Source: an uncultured Blautia sp. (GTDB taxonomy: Bacteria > Bacillota > Clostridia > Lachnospirales > Lachnospiraceae). From it: a stretch of 64,000 bases of DNA. Positions 15,175 to 24,289 of this stretch are shown in pieces (within the stretch, counting starts at the first letter, position 1; every line of letters starts with the position of its first letter). The notes beneath the pieces were generated by a model. The model did not search any database. It saw only the letters and a list, made by a program, of their open reading frames with translations, and was not told the origin of the DNA. The DNA is taken from NCBI GenBank assembly GCA_900549015.1, contig URMH01000003.1:30595-94594 (forward strand), given 5' to 3'. Made by a program: the position numbers and the translations under genes.

Positions 15175-17295
15175 CTATATCCTGCACATTATTTCTTTGC
15201 ACTTAACACCTGTAAGCGCTTCACTTCGAGAATCGGGCTGAGAAAAACCTGCATAAACCTTGAAATTTTTGCCTGTAATCTCTCGATTTCCATTTTCATC
15301 TACGCTTGTAAATGCTTTTTTATCCACGGAAATCTCTACTTTATCGCTGTCATTTCCATCGAGATGGATTCTCTTAAATGCTGCCAGAGCCGGATTCAGA
15401 ACTGCATACTCTGTATCTGTATCTTTTATATATATCTGCAGTACGTCATCTGTTGCCATATCTTTTTTATTTTCTATTTCAACGGAAAATTTGATACCTT
15501 CAAATTCTTTTTCCTGACTGTACACATTTTCAGCAGATACAGCTTTTACCACACATTGTCCATAACTGAGTCCGTATCCAAACGGATAGAGCGGCTCACC
15601 TGTATAATATCGATAAGTCCTGTTTCTCATTGAATAATCTTCAAAATCCGGAATATCTGAGAGGTTTTTATAAAATGTTACCGGCAGCTTGCCTGATGGT
15701 GATTGTACGCCAAAAATTACATCTGCGATTGCTTTTCCGCCTCTGGCCCCTGGATACCATGCCTGAATAATTGCTGATGCTTTTTCTTCTGCCTCACTTA
15801 AATTCATAGCACTTCCTGCCATATTAACTACAATTACCGGCTTTTCATATGACAGGATCTTATCCATTAATTTTTGCTGCGACGCCGGAAATTCCAAATC
15901 TTTCTTGTCGCCAGATGCATCTGAATTTCCTGTATCTCCTTCTTCTCCTTCCAGAGTCTCGTCCAGACCCACTACAAGAACAATCACATCTGCATATTCC
16001 GCAACTGTCTGCGCCTCTGCCAGGCGATCCGGTTCTCCCGGTGCAGCAAGATGCTCAATCGTATCTTTCCATAAATGACAGCCTTCTGAATATAATACTC
16101 TAATATTTTCTCCAACTGCCTGCTTCAATCCCTCCAATACTGTCACATATTCAGAGGAAGTTCCATGATAATTTCCAATCAGAGAATTTCTGCTGTTTGC
16201 ATTCGGTCCTATCACTCCAATAGTATGGATGTTCTGCTGTTTTAACGGAAGTGTCCCGTCATTTTTTAATAATACCAGACTCTCGGAAGCCGCCTTCTCT
16301 GCAAGCTTTAAATGTTCCTCTTTCTCCACTTCCAGGTAGGAAATCTCGTCGTATTCTGTCTTATCAAACATGCCCAGCAAAAACCTTGTGGTAAACAAAC
16401 GCACACAGGATTCTGTTATGTATTTTTCATCAATTATCCCTTCTCTGTAAGCGTTCAAAATCTTTTCATATGTGCAGCCGCAGTTTAAATCACAGCCTGC
16501 TTCCAGTGCTTTTTTTACAGATTCCTCCGGTCGTTCTGTCACCTTATGGTTTTCATGAAAATCGCGGATTGCCCAGCAGTCTGACACATAATGTCCCTGG
16601 AATCCCCACTTTTCACGAAGATAATGCTTCATCAATTCTTCACTGGCACAACATGGTTCTCCGTTTGTGCGATTATAGGCTCCCATGACTGCTTCTACCT
16701 TTCCTTCTTTTACGCAGGCTTCAAAAGCAGGCAGATATGTTTCTTCCATATCTTTTTTTGACGCTTCCGCATTAAAAAAATGTCTCTTCGCTTCCGGTCC
16801 GGAATGAACGGCAAAATGCTTTGCACAGGCTGCCGCTTTCATATATTCTCCGTCTCCCTGAAGACCTTCAATAAAAGGTACTGCAAGACGTGACGTAAGA
16901 TATGGGTCTTCTCCGTATGTCTCATGGCCTCTTCCCCATCTCGGATCACGAAAAATATTAACATTGGGCGCCCAGAACGTAAGCCCTTTATAAATATCTC
17001 TGTCATTGTGTTTCTGATTTTCATTATATTTTGCGCGTCCTTCTGTCGCAATTACAGAACCGATTTCTTGCATCATTTCCGTATCAAAGGCTGCAGCAAG
17101 GCCTATTGCCTGCGGAAATACTGTCGCAGTACCGGCTCTTGCTACTCCGTGCAAAGCCTCGTTCCACCAGTTATATGCCGGAATTCCCAGCCTTGGTATT
17201 GCTTCTGCATCAAATTTCAACTGTGATGCTTTTTCCTCCACAGTCATCTGTGAAACCAACTCCCACGCCTTCTGTCGAGCTTCTTCTCTATTCAT
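15175..17295 (-). CDS. GH3 beta-xylosidase/beta-glucosidase-type glycosidase
   Basis: Glycoside hydrolase family 3 enzyme, 706 residues and no signal peptide, so it acts in the cytoplasm on imported oligosaccharides. The N-terminal barrel has NWWNEALHGVARAG, DPRWGRGHETYGEDP, the substrate-binding KHF (about residue 159), and the nucleophile Asp239 in VSDCWAIRD. The C-terminal domain starts near LLKNDGTLPL and ends with a fibronectin-III-like region. The motif set is closest to beta-xylosidase/alpha-arabinofuranosidase members. The ATG at 17295 is chosen (AGGAG 8 bases upstream) over a TTG at 17301. Last gene of the arabinan/xylan operon, beside GH51 and two esterases. Exact specificity is inference. 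Confidence 0.9.
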   Translation of the reverse strand: MNREEARQKAWELVSQMTVEEKASQLKFDAEAIPRLGIPAYNWWNEALHGVARAGTATVFPQAIGLAAAFDTEMMQEIGSVIATEGRAKYNENQKHNDRDIYKGLTFWAPNVNIFRDPRWGRGHETYGEDPYLTSRLAVPFIEGLQGDGEYMKAAACAKHFAVHSGPEAKRHFFNAEASKKDMEETYLPAFEACVKEGKVEAVMGAYNRTNGEPCCASEELMKHYLREKWGFQGHYVSDCWAIRDFHENHKVTERPEESVKKALEAGCDLNCGCTYEKILNAYREGIIDEKYITESCVRLFTTRFLLGMFDKTEYDEISYLEVEKEEHLKLAEKAASESLVLLKNDGTLPLKQQNIHTIGVIGPNANSRNSLIGNYHGTSSEYVTVLEGLKQAVGENIRVLYSEGCHLWKDTIEHLAAPGEPDRLAEAQTVAEYADVIVLVVGLDETLEGEEGDTGNSDASGDKKDLEFPASQQKLMDKILSYEKPVIVVNMAGSAMNLSEAEEKASAIIQAWYPGARGGKAIADVIFGVQSPSGKLPVTFYKNLSDIPDFEDYSMRNRTYRYYTGEPLYPFGYGLSYGQCVVKAVSAENVYSQEKEFEGIKFSVEIENKKDMATDDVLQIYIKDTDTEYAVLNPALAAFKRIHLDGNDSDKVEISVDKKAFTSVDENGNREITGKNFKVYAGFSQPDSRSEALTGVKCKEIMCRI

Positions 17296-17312
17296 ATTCA
17301 AATCTCCTGCTC

Positions 17313-18158
17313 TTATTTATTTGCTACTTCCTTTTCAAAAAATTCTATTACTTTGTCATAATATGCCTGACCCTCAAAAAATCCGTGTCCCTGTCCCTGT
17401 ACAATTATAAGTTCTGCATTATTTCCCGCATGTTCCAGTCTCATTTTATATTCACAGGATTGTCTGTAATTCACTACTTCATCCTTATCGCCATGAAACA
17501 GAAGAATAGGAGGAATGGATTTTTTATCTGCATAGTAAACTGGACTCATTTTTTCGAAAACTTTTATCTGTTCTTCTTCTGACAGAGGATAATCCGGCAG
17601 TACATTTACCAGAAAGCCCGGATTTCCATTCTGTTCTTCCAGCATTTCCACCAGATTGGAAGGACAGTAAAATGAGACTATTCCCTGCACGGGTATAATA
17701 TTTCTATTATTATAATCACTGCCTGCCATACATGCAATATGTGCCCCTGCCGATTCTCCCCAAAGACCAATTTTATGCGGATCAATATAATATTTCTCTG
17801 CATTTTTCCGCAAATATTCAATTGCTGTCTGGCAATCTTCCAGACACGCCGGCAAAGCTTTATGTCTTGCCAGCCGATATTCCAGACATGCAATAAAGTA
17901 TCCTCTTTCTGCCAGCAAAGTCAGCGCGGATTCCGGTCTGTAGGACGCGGTAAGAAATTCATCGTCCCATGCGCCTCCATGAATCCATATAATAACCGGC
18001 ATCTTTTCGCCTCCGTCTTTATAAAAACATTCCATGTATTGTCTTGGATGTTCGTTTCCATAATAGACCGGTGCAAGATAATGTATATTCTTCTGATAAA
18101 AATCCACCCTTGGTATGCGGCACAAAAATTCGTATGCATTTTCTTCTTTATTTTTCAT
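17313..18158 (-). CDS. Alpha/beta-hydrolase esterase (acetyl-esterase type)
   Basis: A 281-residue cytoplasmic alpha/beta hydrolase of the hormone-sensitive-lipase group. The oxyanion motif HGGAW, the nucleophile elbow GESAG (catalytic Ser), the acid Asp in HGDKDEVV and the final His in GQGHGFF are all present and correctly ordered. Its start overlaps the end of the upstream esterase gene by 11 bases, and it ends 17 bases before the GH3 start, so the products are likely made together. In this company the probable job is removing acetyl or other acyl groups from arabinoxylan fragments; no sequence feature proves the substrate. Confidence 0.85.
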   Translation of the reverse strand: MKNKEENAYEFLCRIPRVDFYQKNIHYLAPVYYGNEHPRQYMECFYKDGGEKMPVIIWIHGGAWDDEFLTASYRPESALTLLAERGYFIACLEYRLARHKALPACLEDCQTAIEYLRKNAEKYYIDPHKIGLWGESAGAHIACMAGSDYNNRNIIPVQGIVSFYCPSNLVEMLEEQNGNPGFLVNVLPDYPLSEEEQIKVFEKMSPVYYADKKSIPPILLFHGDKDEVVNYRQSCEYKMRLEHAGNNAELIIVQGQGHGFFEGQAYYDKVIEFFEKEVANK

Positions 18159-19539
18159 TTTCTTTATATCCGCTTTTTTCTCTTTCTAAAAATAAGCAGG
18201 TCTTTGAATCTGCAGCCTTTTTCTTCTCCTCAAGTTCATTACCGAAAAACATAAGATTTGATTCCTCACTGGCAAAAGGTGCCCATTTTCCCATCGGAAG
18301 TCCCGTACAGTCCGCTCCGTTTGGATCTCCACATTTAATAAAATTAGCCCAGTAATTGCACATCTGACGTGAAAGATCATAATGCTTTCCTGTAAAAGGT
18401 CTCCAGCATTTTGCCAGTGTCTCAAAAAAGAACCAAAGATCTGAGGAATGAAAAGCTCCCGGGCAATCTTCTCCCGGAATATCCGGTCCGAATTCATATA
18501 CATAATGCGGACTTTTATATCCGTTGTCTTCCAGTAAACGGCAGAATGCTCTGGTTCCAACTTCAACTGCATTTATCCCTTCCGTAATAAATTCATTATC
18601 TGTCCAGCCGGTCAGAATCGGAACATCAGCAAACATTCCTGATGATATATTATTCTGGTAATTATCTTTCTGAAAAATACCATCTTCCACTGTTCCCCAG
18701 AGTTTTCCAAACTCATCATTTTTATCTCTGATATAACAGGCAGGCAATTTTCTGGCTTCATCAAGTGTGGACACTCCCAGCATATCCAGAAATTGTTTTC
18801 CCCACTCCATTGCTTCTTCTGTCGAATCCGGAAATCCAAGCTTAAACGGCTGTCCGAAGATGCCGCTTTCTATAATCGCACCCTGTATGTATTCTCTGTT
18901 TTCTGCACAGTTTAACTGCGTGACAACGCTTCCCCCTCCGGCTGACTGTCCTCCAATCGTAATACATTCAGGATTTCCACCAAAAGCCCGGATATTTTCT
19001 TTTGTCCATCTGAGCGCAAACTGCTGATCCAGATTTCCCACATTCATATCGCCTTTTCCATTCAGCATATCCTGATGGGCCAGAAAGCCAAATACATTCA
19101 GCCGATAATTTATCGTTACTACAACAATACCTCTTCGCGCCAGTCTTTCTCCGTCAAATTCCATCTCAGCGCTGTTTCCCCATTGAAGGGCTCCTCCGTG
19201 GATCCACACAAATACTGGCAGACTGTCCTCCGGGGTTCCGGCCGGAGTCCAGACATTCAAATAAAGGGAATCTTCACTCATGGGGATTTCGCTGTCTACA
19301 TTCCATTCCTTCGTATAAATATTCTCTTTATCCAGTCCTGGTATACTTTGCATGGAAATTGGAGAAAATTCTATACAATCTCTGATTCCCTCCCAGTCTT
19401 CACATGGTTTAGGCGCTCTCCAACGGTTTTCGCCCACCGGAGGCTGTGCATAAGGAATTCCTTTAAATGATATAATTCTGGGATCTGCTGCTGCCGTCCC
19501 CCTTACATAACCATTCTTTATTTTTGCTACTTTTATCAT
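18148..19539 (-). CDS. Type-B carboxylesterase
   Basis: Carboxylesterase family B (para-nitrobenzyl esterase/cholinesterase fold), 463 residues. It shows FKGIPYAQPPVGENRW at the N-terminus, EDSLYLNVWTP, the oxyanion loop VWIHGGALQWG, and the nucleophile elbow GGQSAGGGSV (catalytic Ser). The catalytic His is probably in the SHSS-like region GAFHSSDLWFFF. No signal peptide, so cytoplasmic. It starts 4 bases after the GH51 stop and overlaps the next esterase. Two unrelated esterases in one saccharide operon suggest a heavily acylated substrate, such as acetylated or feruloylated arabinoxylan (inference). Confidence 0.88.
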   Translation of the reverse strand: MIKVAKIKNGYVRGTAAADPRIISFKGIPYAQPPVGENRWRAPKPCEDWEGIRDCIEFSPISMQSIPGLDKENIYTKEWNVDSEIPMSEDSLYLNVWTPAGTPEDSLPVFVWIHGGALQWGNSAEMEFDGERLARRGIVVVTINYRLNVFGFLAHQDMLNGKGDMNVGNLDQQFALRWTKENIRAFGGNPECITIGGQSAGGGSVVTQLNCAENREYIQGAIIESGIFGQPFKLGFPDSTEEAMEWGKQFLDMLGVSTLDEARKLPACYIRDKNDEFGKLWGTVEDGIFQKDNYQNNISSGMFADVPILTGWTDNEFITEGINAVEVGTRAFCRLLEDNGYKSPHYVYEFGPDIPGEDCPGAFHSSDLWFFFETLAKCWRPFTGKHYDLSRQMCNYWANFIKCGDPNGADCTGLPMGKWAPFASEESNLMFFGNELEEKKKAADSKTCLFLEREKSGYKENEK

Positions 19540-19543
19540 AGTC

Positions 19544-21076
19544 CTATTTCTCCAGCTTCACTGTCAGCACTGTGATCGAATGTGCATTCAACTGTATGCT
19601 CTGTCCATTCATGATTCCTTCTGCTTTTTTCACTGCCACATTCTTCGGATTTTCTTTTGTATTATACGCTTCAAACTTTTCATGATAAATCTGATAACAT
19701 TTCGCTGTATCCCACTGTACATTGCTTCCGAGAACAGATAATTCCACATCATAATCATCTTGTGGATTTTTATTAATAAAAGAAATACTCAGTTCTGAAT
19801 GCTCCTCATTCATTGCTGCAACACAGTCAATATAGGCTGTACTTACGATTCTCTTTTCTCCTTTTGCATCTAATGCAAATTTTGCTTCTGCCATTCTGTT
19901 TGAATAATCAATGACCTCAGGAAGACTGTACTTTTCCACATCCATATGTGTCTCTACATATTCGTCACATTGTCTGAATATTTTAGAAAACAGTTCAAAT
20001 ACATAATATTGAGATCTTTTCAGTACACCGTCTTCGTCTACGGAAATTGCTCCACATACATTGACAAACGGAGAATAACTCGCAATCTCCACAACATCGC
20101 TGCTTCTGATAAAGGAATGCAAAATACCTGCTGTTAAAATAGTGTTTTTCAAAGTATACTTACAGTCATTCTTATCCGTTTTAAAATCCCAGGCGTGTGT
20201 GTTCCATTCGTCCCACGCGACTTTGATGTCTGTGAGCGCATCGTTCGTCCCCGCTATAATAGATGCCTTCGCTACATTTGTCAGCTTTGTAAGATAATCC
20301 GGGATATACATGCACTGCTCATAATCTTCATCTTTAAAAATATCATAGCCAATAGAATAATGATGGATTGCCACATGACTGATCAGCGGTTTTAATACTC
20401 TTGCCACCTCATAATTCCAGTCGCTTCCCAGATCATATCCACATGCTACCAATTCGATGGACGGATCTACCCATTTCATTGCTTTTGCAAAATCCAGCGC
20501 TTTTTTCGCGTATTCCGCGGCGCTGCATGAGCCAAACTGCCAGTCACCGTACATTTCGTTTCCAAGTCCCCAGTATTTTACACCGAAAGGTTTCTCATAT
20601 CCAAGATTCCTTCGCATATTCGCATATTTTGTATCGCCTGTACCATTACAGAATTCAACCCAGTGCATCGCCTCTTCTGCTGTTCCGCTTCCCATATTCA
20701 CACATAAATATGGTTCTGCGCCTGTCTTTTCACATAATTTTATAAATTCTACCGTACCCATGCGATTATCATCTTCCGCAAGCCACGCATAGTCAAACAC
20801 TTTGGGTCTTTTTTCTTTTGGACCGATGCCGTCTTCCCAGTGATAATTGGAAACAAAATTTCCTCCTGGATACCTGAGCATCGGAACCTGCACTTCTCTC
20901 AAAGCTTCCAGTACATCTGTCCGAAATCCATCTTCATCTGCAAGTTTACTTTTCGGATCGTATACACTTCCATATATCACATCTGCGGAATGTTCCATAA
21001 AATGGCCAAAAATATTTTTACTGATTTTGTTTCTGCTGCAATCTGCATATACCGTTAGTTTTGCATTTTTTCTCAT
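19544..21076 (-). CDS. abfA: Alpha-L-arabinofuranosidase, GH51
   Basis: GH51 enzymes remove terminal alpha-L-arabinofuranose from arabinan, arabinoxylan and their fragments. The 510-residue length matches the family, there is no signal peptide, and key motifs are present: FGHFMEHS, MLRYPGGNFVSNYHW, the acid/base Glu174 in WGLGNEMYG, HHYSIG, and the nucleophile Glu290 in VAWDEWNTH. The C-terminal beta domain ends in HSITVLTVKLEK. It follows the second permease by 4 bases and precedes the carboxylesterase by 4, so transport and hydrolysis are co-expressed. This is the gene that best defines the substrate of the locus. Confidence 0.95.
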   Translation of the reverse strand: MRKNAKLTVYADCSRNKISKNIFGHFMEHSADVIYGSVYDPKSKLADEDGFRTDVLEALREVQVPMLRYPGGNFVSNYHWEDGIGPKEKRPKVFDYAWLAEDDNRMGTVEFIKLCEKTGAEPYLCVNMGSGTAEEAMHWVEFCNGTGDTKYANMRRNLGYEKPFGVKYWGLGNEMYGDWQFGSCSAAEYAKKALDFAKAMKWVDPSIELVACGYDLGSDWNYEVARVLKPLISHVAIHHYSIGYDIFKDEDYEQCMYIPDYLTKLTNVAKASIIAGTNDALTDIKVAWDEWNTHAWDFKTDKNDCKYTLKNTILTAGILHSFIRSSDVVEIASYSPFVNVCGAISVDEDGVLKRSQYYVFELFSKIFRQCDEYVETHMDVEKYSLPEVIDYSNRMAEAKFALDAKGEKRIVSTAYIDCVAAMNEEHSELSISFINKNPQDDYDVELSVLGSNVQWDTAKCYQIYHEKFEAYNTKENPKNVAVKKAEGIMNGQSIQLNAHSITVLTVKLEK

Positions 21077-21080
21077 TTTT

Positions 21081-21920
21081 TTATCCTTTCACTGCACCGG
21101 CAACAAGACTCTGCTGCACCTGTTTGCTTAATAATAAATACATAATAACCGTAGGAATTGTAGCAATCATAAGACCTGCTCCAATTTCCCCCCACTTAGT
21201 TGTATAAGCGCCTACCATTGACATAATTCCAACTGTCAGAGTCTTATACTCTGCCTTATTAATAAATGTAACTGCGAACATTAATTCATTCCAGGCGGAA
21301 ATAAATGTAAAAATGCTTACTGTTGCAATTGCTGGACGAATCAGCGGTAAAATAATCCGGAAAAACATCTGATAAATTCCGCAACCATCAATAGCGGCAG
21401 CTTCTTCCAATTCCCTTGGCAATGATTCCATAAAACTGATAAACAGATAAATCGCCATCGGAAGCCCAAACGCAACATAAGGGATAATCAATGATAGATA
21501 CGAATTCAGCATATGAGATTTACTTAAAATAATAAAAAGCGGAAGCAGCGCTGCATGAATCGGTACCATCATTCCCATAAGAACAAGCTTTAATGTAATT
21601 TCACTGCCTTTCCATATCATTCTTGAAATTGCATAAGACGACATTGCCGCTATTATTATTGTCAGTGCTATTGTAATGACAGTAACAAGAACACTGTTGA
21701 AAAAATACTGCATAATATTTGCCTGAAAAAAAGCAGTCACATAATTCCCAAATCTCCAATGCTGTGGAAGACCTGCAATATTTCCTCCAAAAATTTCGCT
21801 GTTATCCTTCAGCGAAAATTCAAACAGCCAGAATAAGGGATAAATCTGAACAAACGCAAAAAGTGACAATAATATATGTGTAATGGTATTTTTTCCATTT
21901 TTCATCTTTTTTTTCGTCAT
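21081..21920 (-). CDS. Sugar ABC transporter permease (MalG/CUT1 type)
   Basis: Second membrane subunit of a CUT1 carbohydrate importer, 279 residues, six predicted membrane segments. The EAA loop, which contacts the ATPase, is EEAAAIDGCGIYQMFFRIILPL. The N-terminus FAFVQIYPLFWLFEFSLKD and C-terminal QQSLVAGAVKG are typical of MalG-like proteins. It starts 2 bases after the partner permease stop. No ATPase gene is in the operon, so this permease must use a shared MsmX/UgpC-type ATPase encoded elsewhere. Confidence 0.93.
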   Translation of the reverse strand: MTKKKMKNGKNTITHILLSLFAFVQIYPLFWLFEFSLKDNSEIFGGNIAGLPQHWRFGNYVTAFFQANIMQYFFNSVLVTVITIALTIIIAAMSSYAISRMIWKGSEITLKLVLMGMMVPIHAALLPLFIILSKSHMLNSYLSLIIPYVAFGLPMAIYLFISFMESLPRELEEAAAIDGCGIYQMFFRIILPLIRPAIATVSIFTFISAWNELMFAVTFINKAEYKTLTVGIMSMVGAYTTKWGEIGAGLMIATIPTVIMYLLLSKQVQQSLVAGAVKG

Positions 21921-21922
21921 AG

Positions 21923-22795
21923 CTACGCCTTCTCCTTATCTCTAAATAATGTCCGAAGTATACAGGTTAAAATCAGACACTCTATAATTACAAATATTGC
22001 AATGGCACTTCCGTATCCATATTTAAAAGAATCAAATATTGTTTTATACATATAAATTGTCGGTACTTCTGTGGAGAAGAATGGTCCTCCTCCAGTAAGA
22101 ACATAAATTAAATCGAAAATCTTAAGTGCTCCAATGAGAGAAAAGGTTGTGCATACCTGTAATACCGGTTTCAACAACGGTATGGTAATTTTAAAAGCAA
22201 TCTGAGTTTTACTTGCACCATCAATCCTTGCAGCTTCATTAATATCCGGTGATATAGACTTAATCCCCGCATACATAATCAGCATATGATAGCCAACATA
22301 CTGCCATAAGTTTGGAATAAACGCTGATATCAATGCCGTACTTTCCTGTCCCAGCCAGTCCTGCCCCTGTATACCGATCATGGACAGAAATGAATTTAAA
22401 AGACCGTAGTCTCCATTATATATTTTCTGCCATAGCTGTCCGATCACAACACTGGAAATAATAACCGGAATAAAAAATGTTGTGCGGTAAAATCTTTCAC
22501 CTCTTTTTACATTTGCTACAACAATAGCAAGCAGCAAAGAAAACGGAAGCTGTATAAATAAAGAACAGCCCGCATACAGCAATGAATTTTTTACAGAATT
22601 TAAAAACCTTTCATCTGAAAGTAAATCTTTATAATTTCTAAATCCTACGAAAACACTTTTTCCAATACCGTCCCAATCCAACAGACTGTAGTATACTGAC
22701 AGTCCGATTGGAACGATAACCAGAACCCCTATCAAAAGTATTGTAGGAAGCATAAATAACGCAATCGCTTTTTTATTTGACAATATTTTCTGCAT
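21923..22795 (-). CDS. Sugar ABC transporter permease (MalF/CUT1 type)
   Basis: First membrane subunit of the carbohydrate importer, 290 residues with six hydrophobic segments. The EAA loop NEAARIDGASKTQIAFKITIP is clear, and the N-terminal segment FMLPTILLIGVLVIVPIGLS is the usual MalF-like first span. It lies between the binding-protein gene, with a hairpin in the 71-base gap, and the MalG-like gene. The hairpin would lower permease expression relative to the binding protein, the usual stoichiometry for such systems. The substrate is inferred from GH51/GH3 neighbours as arabinose-containing oligosaccharides. Confidence 0.93.
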   Translation of the reverse strand: MQKILSNKKAIALFMLPTILLIGVLVIVPIGLSVYYSLLDWDGIGKSVFVGFRNYKDLLSDERFLNSVKNSLLYAGCSLFIQLPFSLLLAIVVANVKRGERFYRTTFFIPVIISSVVIGQLWQKIYNGDYGLLNSFLSMIGIQGQDWLGQESTALISAFIPNLWQYVGYHMLIMYAGIKSISPDINEAARIDGASKTQIAFKITIPLLKPVLQVCTTFSLIGALKIFDLIYVLTGGGPFFSTEVPTIYMYKTIFDSFKYGYGSAIAIFVIIECLILTCILRTLFRDKEKA

Positions 22796-22829
22796 TTTGT
22801 TCGCTCCTTACGTATCTGAATCTGAAAGA

Positions 22830-22858
22830 AAAAGGGCCGCAATCGATGCAGCCCTTTT
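22830..22858 (-). terminator. Intra-operon attenuating hairpin after the sugar-binding protein
   Basis: On the minus strand AAAAGGGCtGC pairs with GCgGCCCTTTT, followed by TTTTCTTT. Placed between binding protein and permeases, it likely ends most transcripts and lets some through. Confidence 0.7.
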
Positions 22859-22866
22859 ATAAACAT

Positions 22867-24165
22867 TTATTTTGAATAAAATTCTGATGGGCTGAGTTTT
22901 GCCATACTCTCGCAAAATTCTTCCGGTGTAATTTTCATTGCCATTAACTGAGCCAGTAAATCTTTGTAAGTCTCAGAATCTTCAGCAGAAAGAATATTAT
23001 CCCACCATGAAATATAAGATGTTCCTGTTTCCATCAATGCTGCTGATTCTTTATCAAGCGGAGTTAAGCCCTCTGTATCAACGCCCGTAGTATCCCAGCA
23101 TGGAAGACCTGCACCCTGCTGATAACCTACTTCACCGATTTTTTGACTCAGATATTCCAGATATTCTACTGCTTCCTCTGGGTGTTCGCAGTCTGCATTG
23201 ATGTAATATCCATCAGAACTTCCGCCGGAAAATTCTGTAATGCTTCCGGCACCGCCTTCAATCACAGGAAATGCCACACATTTTACCTTATCCTTTGTTG
23301 CCGCTGTCTCTGCCTGAATAGACGGGTGTGTCCAGTTTGCCTGGAAAAGCATAGCTCCCTGTCCTGCTGCAAAGCCTTCTACCATCTCATCGTAACTCAT
23401 GCTCATCATACTTTCATTAAAAGCGCCTGCCTCTACAAGTTCCTGAAGTTTCTCTGCTGCTTCGATAAACGGCTCGGTATTAAATTTGGAAGGATCGGCA
23501 AACGCTTCCTCCAGACCTGCATTTCCTGCAGTTCTTGCAGAAATAATGTCATACAGATACATACCCGGCCATCTGTCTTTTTCTCCCAAAATAATCGGCG
23601 TATAGCCTGCATCTTTTAATTTTTTAACTGCATCGAGAAGTTCGTCCCAGTTTGTCGGAATCTCTGCTCCTGCGTCTTCAAACATTTCTGTATTGCAATA
23701 CAGGTTTGCGAGGAATGTTACAGTTGGAAGAGTATACAACTTTTCATTGAATGTACAGCCTTCTAACATTCCCGGAAGTACACTGTCTAAAGTATCTTCA
23801 CTTACGTAATCATCAATAGGCATAAGATAGCCTGCATCAATGTAAGGTTTTACAAAGCTTCCACCGCTGAACATGTAGGAAATATCCGGAGCTTCCCCAG
23901 CAGCAAACGCTGTCTTAATCTTTGTTTTGTACTGCTCACCTGTAACTCCGTCCTGTTCAATGGTAACATTTGGATGTAATTCATGGTATTCTTCCACAGA
24001 ATCCTCAATAATTTTTTTGACTGGATCCGTATCAGCTACAGACTGATGCCAGATAGTAAGTGTGATTTCTTCTTCCTCACCTTTTGCCATTACAGGCATT
24101 GCTGAAGAAACAACCAAACCTGTTGCGACTAAGAGCGCTCCCGCTTTTTTTAATGTCTTTTTCAT
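22867..24165 (-). CDS. Extracellular sugar-binding protein (CUT1, family 1)
   Basis: Solute-binding protein that delivers oligosaccharides to the importer, 432 residues. The N-terminus MKKTLKKAGALLVATGLVV is a classic signal peptide with AMPVMAKG as probable cleavage region, but there is no lipobox cysteine, unusual for a Gram-positive binding protein. Mature motifs fit SBP_bac_1: ITLTIWHQS, AFAAGEAPDISYMFSGG, NLYCNTEMFEDAGAEIPTNWDEL and FQANWTHP. ATG at 24165 with AAAGGAGAACGG upstream. A TATAAT at 24209-24204 lies right beside the terminator of the regulatory genes, so the gene has its own regulated promoter. Confidence 0.92.
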   Translation of the reverse strand: MKKTLKKAGALLVATGLVVSSAMPVMAKGEEEEITLTIWHQSVADTDPVKKIIEDSVEEYHELHPNVTIEQDGVTGEQYKTKIKTAFAAGEAPDISYMFSGGSFVKPYIDAGYLMPIDDYVSEDTLDSVLPGMLEGCTFNEKLYTLPTVTFLANLYCNTEMFEDAGAEIPTNWDELLDAVKKLKDAGYTPIILGEKDRWPGMYLYDIISARTAGNAGLEEAFADPSKFNTEPFIEAAEKLQELVEAGAFNESMMSMSYDEMVEGFAAGQGAMLFQANWTHPSIQAETAATKDKVKCVAFPVIEGGAGSITEFSGGSSDGYYINADCEHPEEAVEYLEYLSQKIGEVGYQQGAGLPCWDTTGVDTEGLTPLDKESAALMETGTSYISWWDNILSAEDSETYKDLLAQLMAMKITPEEFCESMAKLSPSEFYSK

Positions 24166-24203
24166 TTTCCGTTCTCCTTTAATTTGTTTTTTGTGATACT
24201 GTA

Positions 24204-24273
24204 ATTATAAAGAAAAAGGACAGGAAAATACATTCATAAACCTTTTATAAATGTTTCATTTTCTTGTCCTTTT
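24204..24273 (-). terminator. Long-stem terminator of the regulatory genes abutting the importer promoter
   Basis: An imperfect stem of more than 20 pairs (AAAAGGACAaGAAAAT against ATTTTCcTGTCCTTTT, plus inner pairs) at 24213-24273, ending in TTTTTCTTT. The TATAAT -10 of the binding-protein gene (24209-24204) begins four bases beyond it, so the -35 region lies inside the inverted repeat. The repeat may also act as a regulator site. Confidence 0.65.
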
Positions 24274-24289
24274 CATTGATCGAATTTCA

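Noticed and set aside
17296..17301. TTG at 17301 as GH3 start
   Set aside because: ATG at 17295 has the better SD distance and gives the usual family N-terminus.
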